Source of the DNA: Rhizobium sp. Q54
GTDB taxonomy: Bacteria; Bacteroidota; Bacteroidia; Flavobacteriales; Flavobacteriaceae
Direction of reading: 5' to 3'
Length of the DNA: 32,940 nt
NCBI GenBank assembly: GCA_943328505.2
Contig: CALQAH020000026.1
Span: 1 to 32,940 of the forward strand
The notes beneath the pieces are model-generated. The model was not told the origin of the DNA and ran no database searches. It saw nothing but the letters and a program-made list of their open reading frames with translations. A program made the translations under genes and the position numbers. Of the stretch, positions 14,680 through 24,125 are shown in pieces. The stretch's first letter is position 1. Each line of letters begins with the position of its first letter.

Positions 14680-16608
14680 TTATTGGAAAAAATTCCAAAC
14701 CAAACCAAATCGTATCATGAAATCCCGATACGGATAATTTGGAGCATTATAAAAAGTGTTTCCTGTAAAACCAGAATTAAAATGTTCCGCTTTAAGAAAA
14801 ATTCTAGTTTGACGAATTCGAGCATTGATAAAGAAATCAAGCATTGGAAATGCACCAATTTTTGTTTGATTTTGTACAAAAGCTTCCGCTATAACTGGAT
14901 TGTAATCGTTGGCATAATATTTTGAAAAATAATTAAAAGTTATTCCTGATTGAAGAAATAAAGCTTTTTTGAAAAAGTAATTACTATAGTACAATGTATT
15001 CCGTGTAACTATTTTAGGCACATTGAGAATAGCGTTATCCTGTCCAACTTCTTGATAAAGTACCGTGTTGTCAAGAGCAAAATTCATGTATTTAAATTCA
15101 CGACTTACTTTTAAAGAAAGGTAATTAATGGCTTTATCAAATTGTTTTGGGGAAACAAGTTGTTTTCCAAAAGCATCATCATTACTAAAATAAAGGTAAT
15201 CATTTAATACAGAAACTTGCAATGATGCATTGAACCACTGGGTTTTAGCATTTGCTTCTATGTTATTTATCTTTTCATTTTTAAAATTATTAGACCAATT
15301 ATAGTTTACAAAACTACTTTGATAAAGATTGTAAATATGATTTGGAATTTTATTTATATTTTGATATTGAAAAAAGAACTCATTTTTATCATTTAATATA
15401 TAAACAAATTTAGCATCAAAATTTGAAATTGATTGATTTGATATAGAATTCGAGTAAAGGAATTTACCATTCCATTTGTTTTTTTTGTATTGATATTGCC
15501 CACCAATTGTTGTGATATTATCTTTTAAATTACCAGGCACTGTTCCTGAATCTAAAATTAGAATTTTATTATAATAATAGTTATATCTGAAATCTTCTGT
15601 AAAAAATTGAAATTTACCCAACAAATTATTTTCATAAATCGCACCAATTTTATTATACATCTTGTTGTAATGCGTTTGGTCATTTATATTAGATGAAACA
15701 TATGAATCTCCAAAACGATTAATAGTAGTTTCTCCGACAGTTGAAACTAAAGTTTTTTGATTGTATTCAAAAAATTTATTTTCGTAATTAAATTGATGGG
15801 TTAAAAAAATTCTATTATTAGTGTTACTAGAATTAATTCTAAAATTATGATCAAAAAATATCCTTTTGCCTTTGAGGAAAGTTGAAGCATCATTTAAATA
15901 TACTTCAAGTCTTGCTCTGTTTTTAAAGGCAGGTTCATCACCTTCAAAATCTTCAATAGTAGTAATTCCGCCATTTTCCCCATTAAGAAAATCTTGTCCA
16001 GTATAATGAAAATTAAGATAATACCTTTTATTTAAAGTAGTATAGCTTGTTGTAAAACGGAAATTTCCTGTACTCGATAACTGATTGATGTATTTTCCTA
16101 AAGACCGCAATCCTTTGAAGGCAACAGAAAAGTTTAATCGTTCTGAAGTATTTACAGTAACAAAAGCATCTAAAGATTGACCTTGTTCCATTACAGTTTT
16201 GAAATATAATTCTGTAAGTGGAGTTGCAACAGAGTAGTATTTGATATCTTTTACTTGAAGATAATTGAACTGTTTACTAGAAAAACCAATTTCTGGAAAG
16301 GCAGAAAAAACATTTAATCCAAAATCTAATGTTGTATAGGTTTGTCCTTCATTAGCAAAAGGGAGTAAACCAAAAATATCTTTTCTTAAATAATTGTATT
16401 CGTACTCTTTTTTAATTGACAAAGTTGTATCTACAAAAGTTGTATCTCTATCTAAAGTAATGATTCTATATTGATTATTTTTTGCTTTTAGTGGGGCACT
16501 ACTATTCTCAGATGCTTTTTTACCGTTTTGTTTTCTTTCCAACTCACCATCTTGGGCAATAGAAAAAAATGGTGCTACCAAAAGTAAAAATAAAAAGAGT
16601 TGTTTCAT
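14680..16608 (-). CDS. Putative outer-membrane porin (Bacteroidota 'putative porin' family)
   Basis: The 642 residues begin with a signal peptide (1-19, FFSIAQ then DG) and continue as a beta-rich protein with alternating aromatic and polar residues, many Asn and Tyr, and a C-terminal strand ending in an aromatic residue (MIRFGLVWNFFQ), the usual end of an outer-membrane barrel. The opening NNQYRIITLDRDTTFVDTTL and the DIFGLLPFANEGQTYT stretch are typical of the family. No TonB plug domain is present, so it is not a TonB-dependent receptor. Substrate unknown. It is a single gene with its own promoter (16626-16659), separated from the SusCD operon by a strong terminator. Confidence 0.8.
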   Translation of the reverse strand: MKQLFLFLLLVAPFFSIAQDGELERKQNGKKASENSSAPLKAKNNQYRIITLDRDTTFVDTTLSIKKEYEYNYLRKDIFGLLPFANEGQTYTTLDFGLNVFSAFPEIGFSSKQFNYLQVKDIKYYSVATPLTELYFKTVMEQGQSLDAFVTVNTSERLNFSVAFKGLRSLGKYINQLSSTGNFRFTTSYTTLNKRYYLNFHYTGQDFLNGENGGITTIEDFEGDEPAFKNRARLEVYLNDASTFLKGKRIFFDHNFRINSSNTNNRIFLTHQFNYENKFFEYNQKTLVSTVGETTINRFGDSYVSSNINDQTHYNKMYNKIGAIYENNLLGKFQFFTEDFRYNYYYNKILILDSGTVPGNLKDNITTIGGQYQYKKNKWNGKFLYSNSISNQSISNFDAKFVYILNDKNEFFFQYQNINKIPNHIYNLYQSSFVNYNWSNNFKNEKINNIEANAKTQWFNASLQVSVLNDYLYFSNDDAFGKQLVSPKQFDKAINYLSLKVSREFKYMNFALDNTVLYQEVGQDNAILNVPKIVTRNTLYYSNYFFKKALFLQSGITFNYFSKYYANDYNPVIAEAFVQNQTKIGAFPMLDFFINARIRQTRIFLKAEHFNSGFTGNTFYNAPNYPYRDFMIRFGLVWNFFQ

Positions 16609-16625
16609 ACAGAAATATTATAGAA

Positions 16626-16659
16626 CAAAAATACATAAACCAATAAAAAAACGGCACAA
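16626..16659 (-). promoter_or_regulatory. Promoter of the putative porin gene
   Basis: Minus strand TTG at 16659-16657, 23-nt spacer, TATTTTTG at 16633-16626. The element ends 17 nt before the ATG at 16608, giving a very short leader. Confidence 0.5.
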
Positions 16660-16672
16660 TTAATTCATAAAA

Positions 16673-16700
16673 AAAAGACCATCTTTTTAGATGGTCTTTT
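16673..16700 (-). terminator. Terminator of the SusCD operon
   Basis: Twelve perfect pairs (AAAAGACCATCT with AGATGGTCTTTT), four-base loop and a T-run of eight on the minus strand, 28 nt after the last lipoprotein gene. The A/T-runs on both sides would allow it to work in either direction. Confidence 0.9.
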
Positions 16701-16728
16701 ATATAAATTAAATATATATTGCAATAAA

Positions 16729-17787
16729 TTACAATTTAGCTTTTGCTAGTGCTTTTGCTTTAATATTTGATTTTGATTGTAACATAGCTTTTAAATCTGC
16801 CATTCTACCAGAAACCAAAATTGGTCCATCAAGAACATCACCAGCACGTAACTCATACGTAACAGCACCAGTTACTGCATCAGTAGTTTTAGTAAAGTTA
16901 GCAGTTACATTGTATCCATCAGGGTTTCCATCATCAGCACCACCAGCAGTTGAATTCCAAAGGCTAGATAAATCGAATTCTTTTACAAAAACACCTGGTT
17001 TTGCAACTGTTAATGTTACATCAAAATTAATCGGTAACATAGGCGTTATAGCACCTGCAAATGACCAAAAACTTGGCACTATAAAATATTGACCATCAGG
17101 ATAAGAACCTAAGAATTCAATTTCTTCAGGACTTGAAGAATAAGAAGCTAAAACAGCATTAAAACCTGTATCATAGACTTCTAAATCAAAATCGAAATCT
17201 TTCAAATCATGGGTTTCATTGTCTATACCTAAGTAGGTTCCGTCTCCATTCCAATCTAATTTCATCATTAATGAATCAGTAGTAGAATTTCCAATAGTTA
17301 AAGTAAATGTTTGTGAAGCATCAGCAACAGAACCATTCAAATCACCAACAGGGTAAACTTTAAATTTAAAAGTTTCAGCACCTTCAGGCAATACATCAAA
17401 TACAGATGTAATAGTAAAACTTGCAGAAGTCGTATTTTTAGCAATTACAGCTAGAAAACCTTCAATACCAAAATCAATTGGAGAAGCATCTAAACTTACC
17501 TCAATATCATCTAATGAACCTGTAGATTCACTAGGTAGAAATTCAATTTTGAATTTCATATCTGTCGTGTAAGCTTCACTTGCAGTCATAGTGTACGATG
17601 CTATATTTTCATCTATAAGATCTGTAGCTTCATCATTAAGTTCAACAATACTAGACTGATCAGAAGTAAGAGTGATAACAGGTCTATCGTTTATTGCTGG
17701 GTAACTTTGGTCTATATCATTTGTACATGATGTAGTGAATCCAAAGATGGCTACCAAACTTAAAATAGAAATATTTATTTTTTTCAT
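16729..17787 (-). CDS. Lipoprotein of unknown function, last gene of the SusCD operon
   Basis: I do not recognise a named family. The 352 residues begin with a lipoprotein signal peptide (GFTTSC, Cys21) followed by TNDID, an acidic start like the flavobacterial surface-export signal. The rest is beta-rich with Ser, Thr and Asp: residues about 35-170 look like one or two immunoglobulin/Calx-beta-like sandwiches (PVITLTSDQSSIVELNDEAT, TFTLTIGNSTTDS); the C-terminal half has FDLSSLWNSTAGGADDGNPD. The end is short, basic and Ala/Lys-rich (KAKALAKAKL). It starts 35 nt after the other lipoprotein, so it most likely works at the cell surface with SusC and SusD in binding the same substrate. Confidence 0.7.
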   Translation of the reverse strand: MKKINISILSLVAIFGFTTSCTNDIDQSYPAINDRPVITLTSDQSSIVELNDEATDLIDENIASYTMTASEAYTTDMKFKIEFLPSESTGSLDDIEVSLDASPIDFGIEGFLAVIAKNTTSASFTITSVFDVLPEGAETFKFKVYPVGDLNGSVADASQTFTLTIGNSTTDSLMMKLDWNGDGTYLGIDNETHDLKDFDFDLEVYDTGFNAVLASYSSSPEEIEFLGSYPDGQYFIVPSFWSFAGAITPMLPINFDVTLTVAKPGVFVKEFDLSSLWNSTAGGADDGNPDGYNVTANFTKTTDAVTGAVTYELRAGDVLDGPILVSGRMADLKAMLQSKSNIKAKALAKAKL

Positions 17788-17822
17788 AATTTAAATTGTT
17801 TGTATTCGTTATTAAAAACTAA

Positions 17823-18704
17823 TTATAGAGGTGTATAAGTACTAATGAATTCTCTTTCAATGGTGTTACCCGTAAAGAAAATAGAATAGTAAATTGTGAC
17901 AACACCCGTTTCTGGATTCACAGTACTTGAATTAAACTGAGCTTCACTTTGACGTACTTCGTTAGAATAAACAGACGCTAAGTTTTGAGTTGCAAGTTTT
18001 AATTTTCCACAAATATCTGAAAAAGTATATCCTGCAGAAGTACCCGCTAATTCAACAGTAGGAGCACCAGTAGAGGTATTCAAACCTGGAGTTTGCCCTG
18101 CAGAATGGTAAGCACCAATATAGTCAGTAGTATACGTAGTACCTTCAGTTAACGTAAAAGTCTCAAGATCGTGAGTATAAATAACACCATTGTTAACTCT
18201 TAAAGTAGAGGTAGAATAATCCCCTTCTAAGAAAGATACGCAAACCCCTTGTAACGTAATAGTTACTTGCTTGTATTGGTCTCCAATTAGAGCATTATCT
18301 GTTGAAACAGTAGTCATATTTAACACTAAAGTTTTAGGAGCTTCTGGATCAAATACAATTGGATGAACATTAACTTCAAAACTTTTAGATGTAATTCCGC
18401 TAAGCAAAGTAACACTGTTGTCAGCAGGCAAATCATAATCAACTCCTGCAACTGCAGTAGAAGAATCATCTACAGACCAAACCATAGTAACATCCTCAGG
18501 AAACGTTTCATTAGCATAGCTAATTAAATTTACCGGAACGTTTAAAGTAGAAGACTCTAAATTAGTACCAAAGTTTACAGCATAAGATTTAGCTGAGAAA
18601 CCAACAATCGTATCGGTTGCACCAAATGTACCTACTTCGTCACCTTCACTGCATCCTACAAAAAGTAGCGCAACTGCAGAGAATAATAAAATTACTTTTT
18701 TCAT
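17823..18704 (-). CDS. Surface lipoprotein with Calx-beta/DUF1735-like sandwich, SusCD operon
   Basis: The 293 residues have a lipoprotein signal peptide (LLFVGC, Cys18) followed by SEGDE, matching the Ser/acidic surface-export signal of flavobacterial lipoproteins. Residues about 30-150 form a beta-sandwich-like domain containing VAGVDYDLPADNSVTLLSG and SKSFEVNVHPIVFD, similar to Calx-beta or DUF1735/DUF4843 domains seen next to SusD proteins. The C-terminal half (about 155-293) is another beta domain starting CVSFLEGDYSTS. No catalytic motif is seen. It lies 25 nt after SusD and probably serves as an accessory binding protein. Confidence 0.72.
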   Translation of the reverse strand: MKKVILLFSAVALLFVGCSEGDEVGTFGATDTIVGFSAKSYAVNFGTNLESSTLNVPVNLISYANETFPEDVTMVWSVDDSSTAVAGVDYDLPADNSVTLLSGITSKSFEVNVHPIVFDPEAPKTLVLNMTTVSTDNALIGDQYKQVTITLQGVCVSFLEGDYSTSTLRVNNGVIYTHDLETFTLTEGTTYTTDYIGAYHSAGQTPGLNTSTGAPTVELAGTSAGYTFSDICGKLKLATQNLASVYSNEVRQSEAQFNSSTVNPETGVVTIYYSIFFTGNTIEREFISTYTPL

Positions 18705-18729
18705 AATTATTTATTTTTTTATTTGTTAA

Positions 18730-20202
18730 TTAATTTTTCCAAAATGGTCCTTCAACAAATATTTGTGCTAATAATAAATTAGGAACATTTGCAGAGTTAG
18801 CAACATATTCAGATGTTGGATACAACAATCTGTATGGTCTTTTAGTATTTGTTGCAGTAGTAGCTAATGGTACATTAGGGAAACCTGTTCTTGTATAATC
18901 AATCCAACTTTCGATGGCATTGATACCATTTGTAGCTAACCATTTTTGAGTCATGATTGATTCAATGTGATCACCACTCCAACCTAAACCATCAACAGTA
19001 GCAATAGCTCCGATATATCCTGCAGCGCTTCCAGCACCAAGGTAAGTAAACGAAGCAGTTATACCTGCTTCAAATTCTGTTTGAGCATCACCTGTTAAAT
19101 AACCTTTTTCAATAGCTTCTGCTAATAAAAATTGACCTTCCGCTAAAGTCATAACTGAAGCGTCTTGTGTATTACCAATTATTAAACCTGGACCTACAGC
19201 AGACATAGGATCTGGACCTGTAGTTTCACCTTGAATAGCACCCGCAATTACACCACCTTCAAGAGTATATAATCTTCCTCTTCTTGGGTCAATAACAGTA
19301 TTAACAGTTCCATTCAAGAAATCAGAAATATACGCTGTTGCTCTCACAAAACTATCGTATGAAGTACCAGCAGCAGTTGTAGTTCTAAATAAAGAATAGA
19401 ATGGAGGCAATTGTGCAGCAGCATCCGCTGAATAACCAGGGTTAATACCTGCATTTTCATCTAAAAACTGACCAAAAGCTTGAACTTTTGCAAACTCATC
19501 TGTTAAATACGTTTGAGTATCACCATCCGTTAACTCAGATTGTCTTAATAAAATTCTGATTTTTAATGTATTTGCAAAACGCAACCATTTGTTAGCATTA
19601 CCACCAAACATTACATCTTCAGCAGCTACAACATTATCATCAGCATTTGCTCCGTAAAACAAAGCAATTGCATCGTCAATATTGGTAATTAATGCTCTGT
19701 AAATTTCTTTATCATCATCATAAGCTGGAGTTACATTTTCTTGAAATAACCATGCTTCTGTGTAAGGACAATCACCATACAAATCTACAAGATATTGCAT
19801 GTAAAATGATTTCATTATTAAAGCCATCGCTTTGTGATTATCATAATTTTCACTATCATAATTAATAATTCTTTGGAAATTACCCAACGCTGGATACAAA
19901 CCGTCCCAAATACCTGAATAAAAAGTATTATCGATAGATAAAGTGTACTCATCTGTATTTGCTCCTGTAAAATTATTTACATCACCACCCCAATTTTGCA
20001 TATAAATATTACCCAATTGGTTCATAGTTCTTGATTGAACTCTTACAATATTTGACATGGAACCTGGTAATAACAATCTTGGTGTTATATCTTCAACTTG
20101 TATATTATTTGGACTTTCATTGATATCCAAAAAACTATCACAAGAAAATAAACTTAACGATAACAATGCTATTGTTATGTATTTATATTTTATCATTTTC
20201 AT
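18730..20202 (-). CDS. SusD/RagB-family outer-membrane lipoprotein
   Basis: Lid and substrate-binding lipoprotein that closes over its SusC partner. The 490 residues have a lipoprotein signal (SLSLFSC, Cys21) followed by DSFLDINESPNNIQ, the standard SusD opening, and tetratricopeptide-like helices through the middle (MKSFYMQYLVDLYGDCPYTEAW at about 130-151, and FLLAEAIEKGYL near 355). It fits the SusD-like (SusD_2) subfamily often paired with peptide- or unknown-substrate SusC proteins. The ATG at 20202 lies 10 nt after the susC stop. A second possible start is two codons downstream. Confidence 0.92.
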   Translation of the reverse strand: MKMIKYKYITIALLSLSLFSCDSFLDINESPNNIQVEDITPRLLLPGSMSNIVRVQSRTMNQLGNIYMQNWGGDVNNFTGANTDEYTLSIDNTFYSGIWDGLYPALGNFQRIINYDSENYDNHKAMALIMKSFYMQYLVDLYGDCPYTEAWLFQENVTPAYDDDKEIYRALITNIDDAIALFYGANADDNVVAAEDVMFGGNANKWLRFANTLKIRILLRQSELTDGDTQTYLTDEFAKVQAFGQFLDENAGINPGYSADAAAQLPPFYSLFRTTTAAGTSYDSFVRATAYISDFLNGTVNTVIDPRRGRLYTLEGGVIAGAIQGETTGPDPMSAVGPGLIIGNTQDASVMTLAEGQFLLAEAIEKGYLTGDAQTEFEAGITASFTYLGAGSAAGYIGAIATVDGLGWSGDHIESIMTQKWLATNGINAIESWIDYTRTGFPNVPLATTATNTKRPYRLLYPTSEYVANSANVPNLLLAQIFVEGPFWKN

Positions 20203-20212
20203 AATACTTTAT

Positions 20213-23200
20213 TTAAAATTTAGCGTTAATAGTGAAACCGAATGTTCTAGTATTTGGATATTGACCAATAGTTGCAATACCAGCACCATTACCATTTGGA
20301 CCTGCATTTCCAGCAGTCTCAGGATCGGCATAGTTTCTGTTTCCTTTTGGTAAAACCATGAAAGGGTTTCTTGCATTCACACCAAAAGATAATTCAGACA
20401 ATCCCGTTTTTTCAATATACGTTTTAGGCAAAGAGTAGTTTAATGCTAGCTCTCTAACTTTAAAAGCAGTAGCATCTATTACAAAATTTTCACCAGTTGC
20501 TCTATATTCGTCAGAAAAATAAGTTTGGTATGATGTATAAGAATTACCTCCTGTTACAATGTTTGTATTTTGAGTATACACCCCTGGCGCAGACTCATAA
20601 ACAGAATTAGGATAAATAAAACCACCTGCTCTTCCATTTTCAGCCGATTCGATCAAGTTACCAGTCCAAGCTAATTGGTCTTTTACTTCTGATAAGAATT
20701 GATGTCCAGTTCTGTAATCACAAACTGCAGTTAATTTGAACCCTTTGTATGAGAATGAATTAGAGAAACCTAAAATGTAATCCGGAGTTGATTTTCCTAA
20801 TTTAATAAATTCTGAAGTTTTTAAAGGATTACCAGTTGCAGCATCAATCACTACATTTCCAGCGTCATCTCTAATATATCCAACACCTTTAATTAAAGGA
20901 AATTCTTCACCTACAACAGCAAAAATTCCAACATTTTGAACAGCCGAAGTAGCTAAGTTAACTTCGTCTACTCCTGGAGCTACGCTGTTTACAATTGTTT
21001 TATAGTGAGATAAGTTAATTTTACCATCCCATTTAAATTTACCATCAAAAGGTTTGAAGCCTAAATCTAAATTATACCCTTTAGTTTCTAATTCACCAAT
21101 ATTACCTGTTGCAGAATTCAATCCTGAAGCGGAAGAAGCTGTAGCTGAAGTAATCAAATCTGTTGTTGTTTGGTTAAAATATTGAGCGTCAAAAGTCAAT
21201 CTGTCTTTTAAGAAACCTAAAGTTAAACCAAAATCTATAGTAGTAACAAACTCAGGTTTAATATCAACGGCTGTAGGGTTTTGATTTCCAATGTAAGAAG
21301 CTAAATCACCAAATGGATAACCTGTTGGCACAACACCAATATCATCAATTTGATAAGCCCCAACTGAAGAAGTATTACCAACTTTAGTCCAACCTAATGT
21401 AAGTTTAGCAAAATTGAATGTTTCGCTTTTCATACCGGCAAATGCTTTTGTAGGAACAAAAGACAAACCTGCAGAAGGATAGAAAAAACTATTGTTATCA
21501 CTACTTAAAGTAGAAGTGTAATCATTTCTACCTGTAATGTTTAAAGTTAAATATTTTTTATATGCAAAATCAGCGCTTGCAAAATATGAATATCTTCTAG
21601 ATCTAAAACTAGTATTATTTACTCCTGAAGCTAAAGAAGGCTCTAATACATTATTAAAGTTATACCAACCATCTACATCTAATTCAGAACCTCCCACTTG
21701 ATTTGTTCTTACATATGCATCTTGAATGTTGTTACCCACAGTTGCACTAAAAGAAATGTCTTTTGTTAAATCATAATCAAAATCTACTAAAATATCAGAA
21801 TAAATATTTCTTTGAGTACTTGTACTTGAAGTCATGTTTGAAATTACAATTCTGTTAGAAAAAGCATTGTAAATATCTTCAGCAGCCGTAAAAGCATTTG
21901 TATGACTTTCAAAATATGTTGAATTTAACCTAACGTTACCTACCCACTTTGCAGTGATATGATTGTTGAACTTATATTGCAAAGTTGATGTTCCACTCAT
22001 AAAATCTGTTCCAGTAGTTCCTCTTACATTATCTCTTGTCCAAGATGGGCTTCTGTAATAAACTGTCCAGTGTTGGTTGTTACCTGACCCATCAAACTCT
22101 CCCACCGGAATATTAACCGCTGTTTGTAACAACTGAGCGTATAAACCAGCAGTAGTATTTTCTTGTTTTTGATTGTAATATTGAACATCACCTTCAACAA
22201 ACCATTTACCAACAGATTTACCTCCTTTAAATGAGAAATTGGTTCTGTATAATTCATCTCCTTTAACTACAAACTCTCTATCTTGTCTTCCAATAGTAAG
22301 TGATGCATAACCATCAGCTAGTGTACCACCAGAAACCGAAATAGATTTTTGCTGAATCGTTCCTTTTTGAAAGAATTGACCAATATTATCTTCAATAGCT
22401 GAATAAGGTCTTAATCTAAAAGATCCATCAGCTAAAGGTAATCCTACCGGCTGTAATGAACCATCTAATTGAGCTCCCCAACTTCCATTTTCAATAGCAA
22501 TTTGCTCACCAAACCAACCTTGACCATATCTAGTTTGTCTTTCTGGCAAGTAATTAACTTCTTGAAAATCAATAGAAGAAGATACACTTACAGACATTTT
22601 ACCACCTGTAGTACCTCTTTTGGTTGTAACGATAATTACACCATTAACCCCGTCAGAACCGTATAAAGCTGCTCCTTGAGCACCTTTGATTACGTTGACT
22701 GATTCAATGATTTCTGGAGGTAAACTTCCAAAAATTGTTGCGTTTGAAATAGCATTATCAATTACAATTAACGCTTGGTTATTACCTGAAATAGATCTTG
22801 GTCCGTTAATAACAATTCTAGATCCTTGGTTAACACCATTTGATGTGGTACTAATCTGCAAACCTGATACTTTACCAATTAAACCTTGAATTGCACTCGG
22901 AGCACCTGCTTGAGTCAATTCTTTTGTTCCAATCTGATCACTTTGATAAGTAATCGATGATTTGTTTTTAAGCTTACCTAAAGCAGTTACTACAACATCA
23001 ATTAGCTGAACGCTTTCCGTACTTAGCTTAACGTTGTAACTGTTAGCTGCTCCAACATTAATAGATGAATCGTTGTAACCAATAAAGGATACCAACAATA
23101 CTTCACCTTGTTTTGCTTTGATAGAATACTTTCCATCAACATCAGTTTGTGTACTTCTACTTGTTGCCCCTTTGACAACAACGTTAGCACCAGGAATTGG

Positions 23201-23308
23201 ACCACTTGCATCCGATACCATACCTGTTACAGTTTTCTCTTGTGCAAACGAAAACTGCATTGTAAACGCTAATAATAGCGTAAAAATCCATTTGAACTTC
23301 GATCTCAT
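20213..23308 (-). CDS. SusC/RagA-family TonB-dependent outer-membrane receptor
   Basis: Barrel that imports large ligands using TonB energy. The 1031 residues have a signal peptide (1-22, FSFA then QE), a carboxypeptidase-regulatory-like domain (about 25-100, VTGMVSDASGPIPGANVVVK), a plug domain (about 110-235) with the SusC signature GAALYGSDGVNGVIIVTTK, and a long barrel ending in an aromatic-rich strand (FGFTINAKF). Length and order are normal. It is first in the operon with SusD and two lipoproteins. A good promoter lies at 23387-23418. No anti-sigma factor, regulator or degradative enzyme is adjacent, so the substrate (glycan, peptide or other) cannot be read from context. Confidence 0.95.
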   Translation of the reverse strand: MRSKFKWIFTLLLAFTMQFSFAQEKTVTGMVSDASGPIPGANVVVKGATSRSTQTDVDGKYSIKAKQGEVLLVSFIGYNDSSINVGAANSYNVKLSTESVQLIDVVVTALGKLKNKSSITYQSDQIGTKELTQAGAPSAIQGLIGKVSGLQISTTSNGVNQGSRIVINGPRSISGNNQALIVIDNAISNATIFGSLPPEIIESVNVIKGAQGAALYGSDGVNGVIIVTTKRGTTGGKMSVSVSSSIDFQEVNYLPERQTRYGQGWFGEQIAIENGSWGAQLDGSLQPVGLPLADGSFRLRPYSAIEDNIGQFFQKGTIQQKSISVSGGTLADGYASLTIGRQDREFVVKGDELYRTNFSFKGGKSVGKWFVEGDVQYYNQKQENTTAGLYAQLLQTAVNIPVGEFDGSGNNQHWTVYYRSPSWTRDNVRGTTGTDFMSGTSTLQYKFNNHITAKWVGNVRLNSTYFESHTNAFTAAEDIYNAFSNRIVISNMTSSTSTQRNIYSDILVDFDYDLTKDISFSATVGNNIQDAYVRTNQVGGSELDVDGWYNFNNVLEPSLASGVNNTSFRSRRYSYFASADFAYKKYLTLNITGRNDYTSTLSSDNNSFFYPSAGLSFVPTKAFAGMKSETFNFAKLTLGWTKVGNTSSVGAYQIDDIGVVPTGYPFGDLASYIGNQNPTAVDIKPEFVTTIDFGLTLGFLKDRLTFDAQYFNQTTTDLITSATASSASGLNSATGNIGELETKGYNLDLGFKPFDGKFKWDGKINLSHYKTIVNSVAPGVDEVNLATSAVQNVGIFAVVGEEFPLIKGVGYIRDDAGNVVIDAATGNPLKTSEFIKLGKSTPDYILGFSNSFSYKGFKLTAVCDYRTGHQFLSEVKDQLAWTGNLIESAENGRAGGFIYPNSVYESAPGVYTQNTNIVTGGNSYTSYQTYFSDEYRATGENFVIDATAFKVRELALNYSLPKTYIEKTGLSELSFGVNARNPFMVLPKGNRNYADPETAGNAGPNGNGAGIATIGQYPNTRTFGFTINAKF

Positions 23309-23386
23309 ATTATTTTTATTTGAGTTAGTTATTCCGCAAACTTCTTAATTATTTCTTAAATAAACAAATATTACTCCGGAATAATA

Positions 23387-23418
23387 CAAATTTATTTGTG
23401 TTAAAAAAATATGCTCAA
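23387..23418 (-). promoter_or_regulatory. Promoter of the SusCD operon
   Basis: Minus strand TTG at 23418-23416, 21-nt spacer, TAAATTTG at 23394-23387, a full match. The predicted leader is about 71 nt. The word ATTAGAC (23421-23427) lies immediately upstream. Confidence 0.65.
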
Positions 23419-23507
23419 TAATTAGACTACTTTTAATAACTATTCTATAGATGCAATTATGTCAAAAAGGTTGCGTCTAATTTTATATTTTTATCAAAAA
23501 AATAGTT

Positions 23508-24113
23508 GTGTTACAATTAAATTTCTCAAATTATAAATTAGAAACCGGGACAGATGAAGCCGGAAGAGGCTGTATTGCTGGCCCTGTTACTGCAGCCGCA
23601 GTTATATTGCCTGAAAATTTTATAAATGAAATGTTAAACGATTCCAAACAACTTTCAGAAAAAAAGAGAGAATATCTAAAACCAATCATTGAAAAGTCAG
23701 CATTAAGTTTTGCTGTATCCCATATTGAACCATCAATAATAGATGAAATAAATATCTTAAATGCTTCTATAAAAGCAATGCATTTAAGTATTATGAGGTT
23801 AAAACCTATACCTTTATATATAATAGTAGATGGAAATAGATTTAAACCTATCAATAATATACCTTATAGTACAATAATAAAAGGCGATACTAAATATATG
23901 AGTATAGCCGCAGCATCCATCTTAGCAAAAACCTATCGAGATGACTATATGAATAAAATTCATGAAGAATTCCCAATGTATAATTGGAAACAAAATAAAG
24001 GCTATCCTACAATTGAACATCGTGAAGCTATTAGAAAATATGGCACCACAAAATACCACCGAATGAGTTTCCGATTATTACCTGAACAATTGAAATTGGA
24101 CTTAGAATTATAG
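23508..24113 (+). CDS. rnhB: Ribonuclease HII
   Basis: Removes RNA from RNA-DNA hybrids and single ribonucleotides from DNA. The 201 residues show the full metal-binding set of the family: D16 and E17 in [14 protein letters not shown]108 in IVDGNRF and D145/D146 in KTYRDDYM, plus [16 protein letters not shown] (about 126-141). The end [12 protein letters not shown] is also typical. Start is GTG at 23508, the position where homologues begin; no SD. It is divergent from the SusCD operon and convergent with lipB, whose stop is 12 nt away. Confidence 0.96.
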   Translation: MLQLNFSNYKLETGTDEAGRGCIAGPVTAAAVILPENFINEMLNDSKQLSEKKREYLKPIIEKSALSFAVSHIEPSIIDEINILNASIKAMHLSIMRLKPIPLYIIVDGNRFKPINNIPYSTIIKGDTKYMSIAAASILAKTYRDDYMNKIHEEFPMYNWKQNKGYPTIEHREAIRKYGTTKYHRMSFRLLPEQLKLDLEL

Positions 24114-24125
24114 ATATTGAACAAT

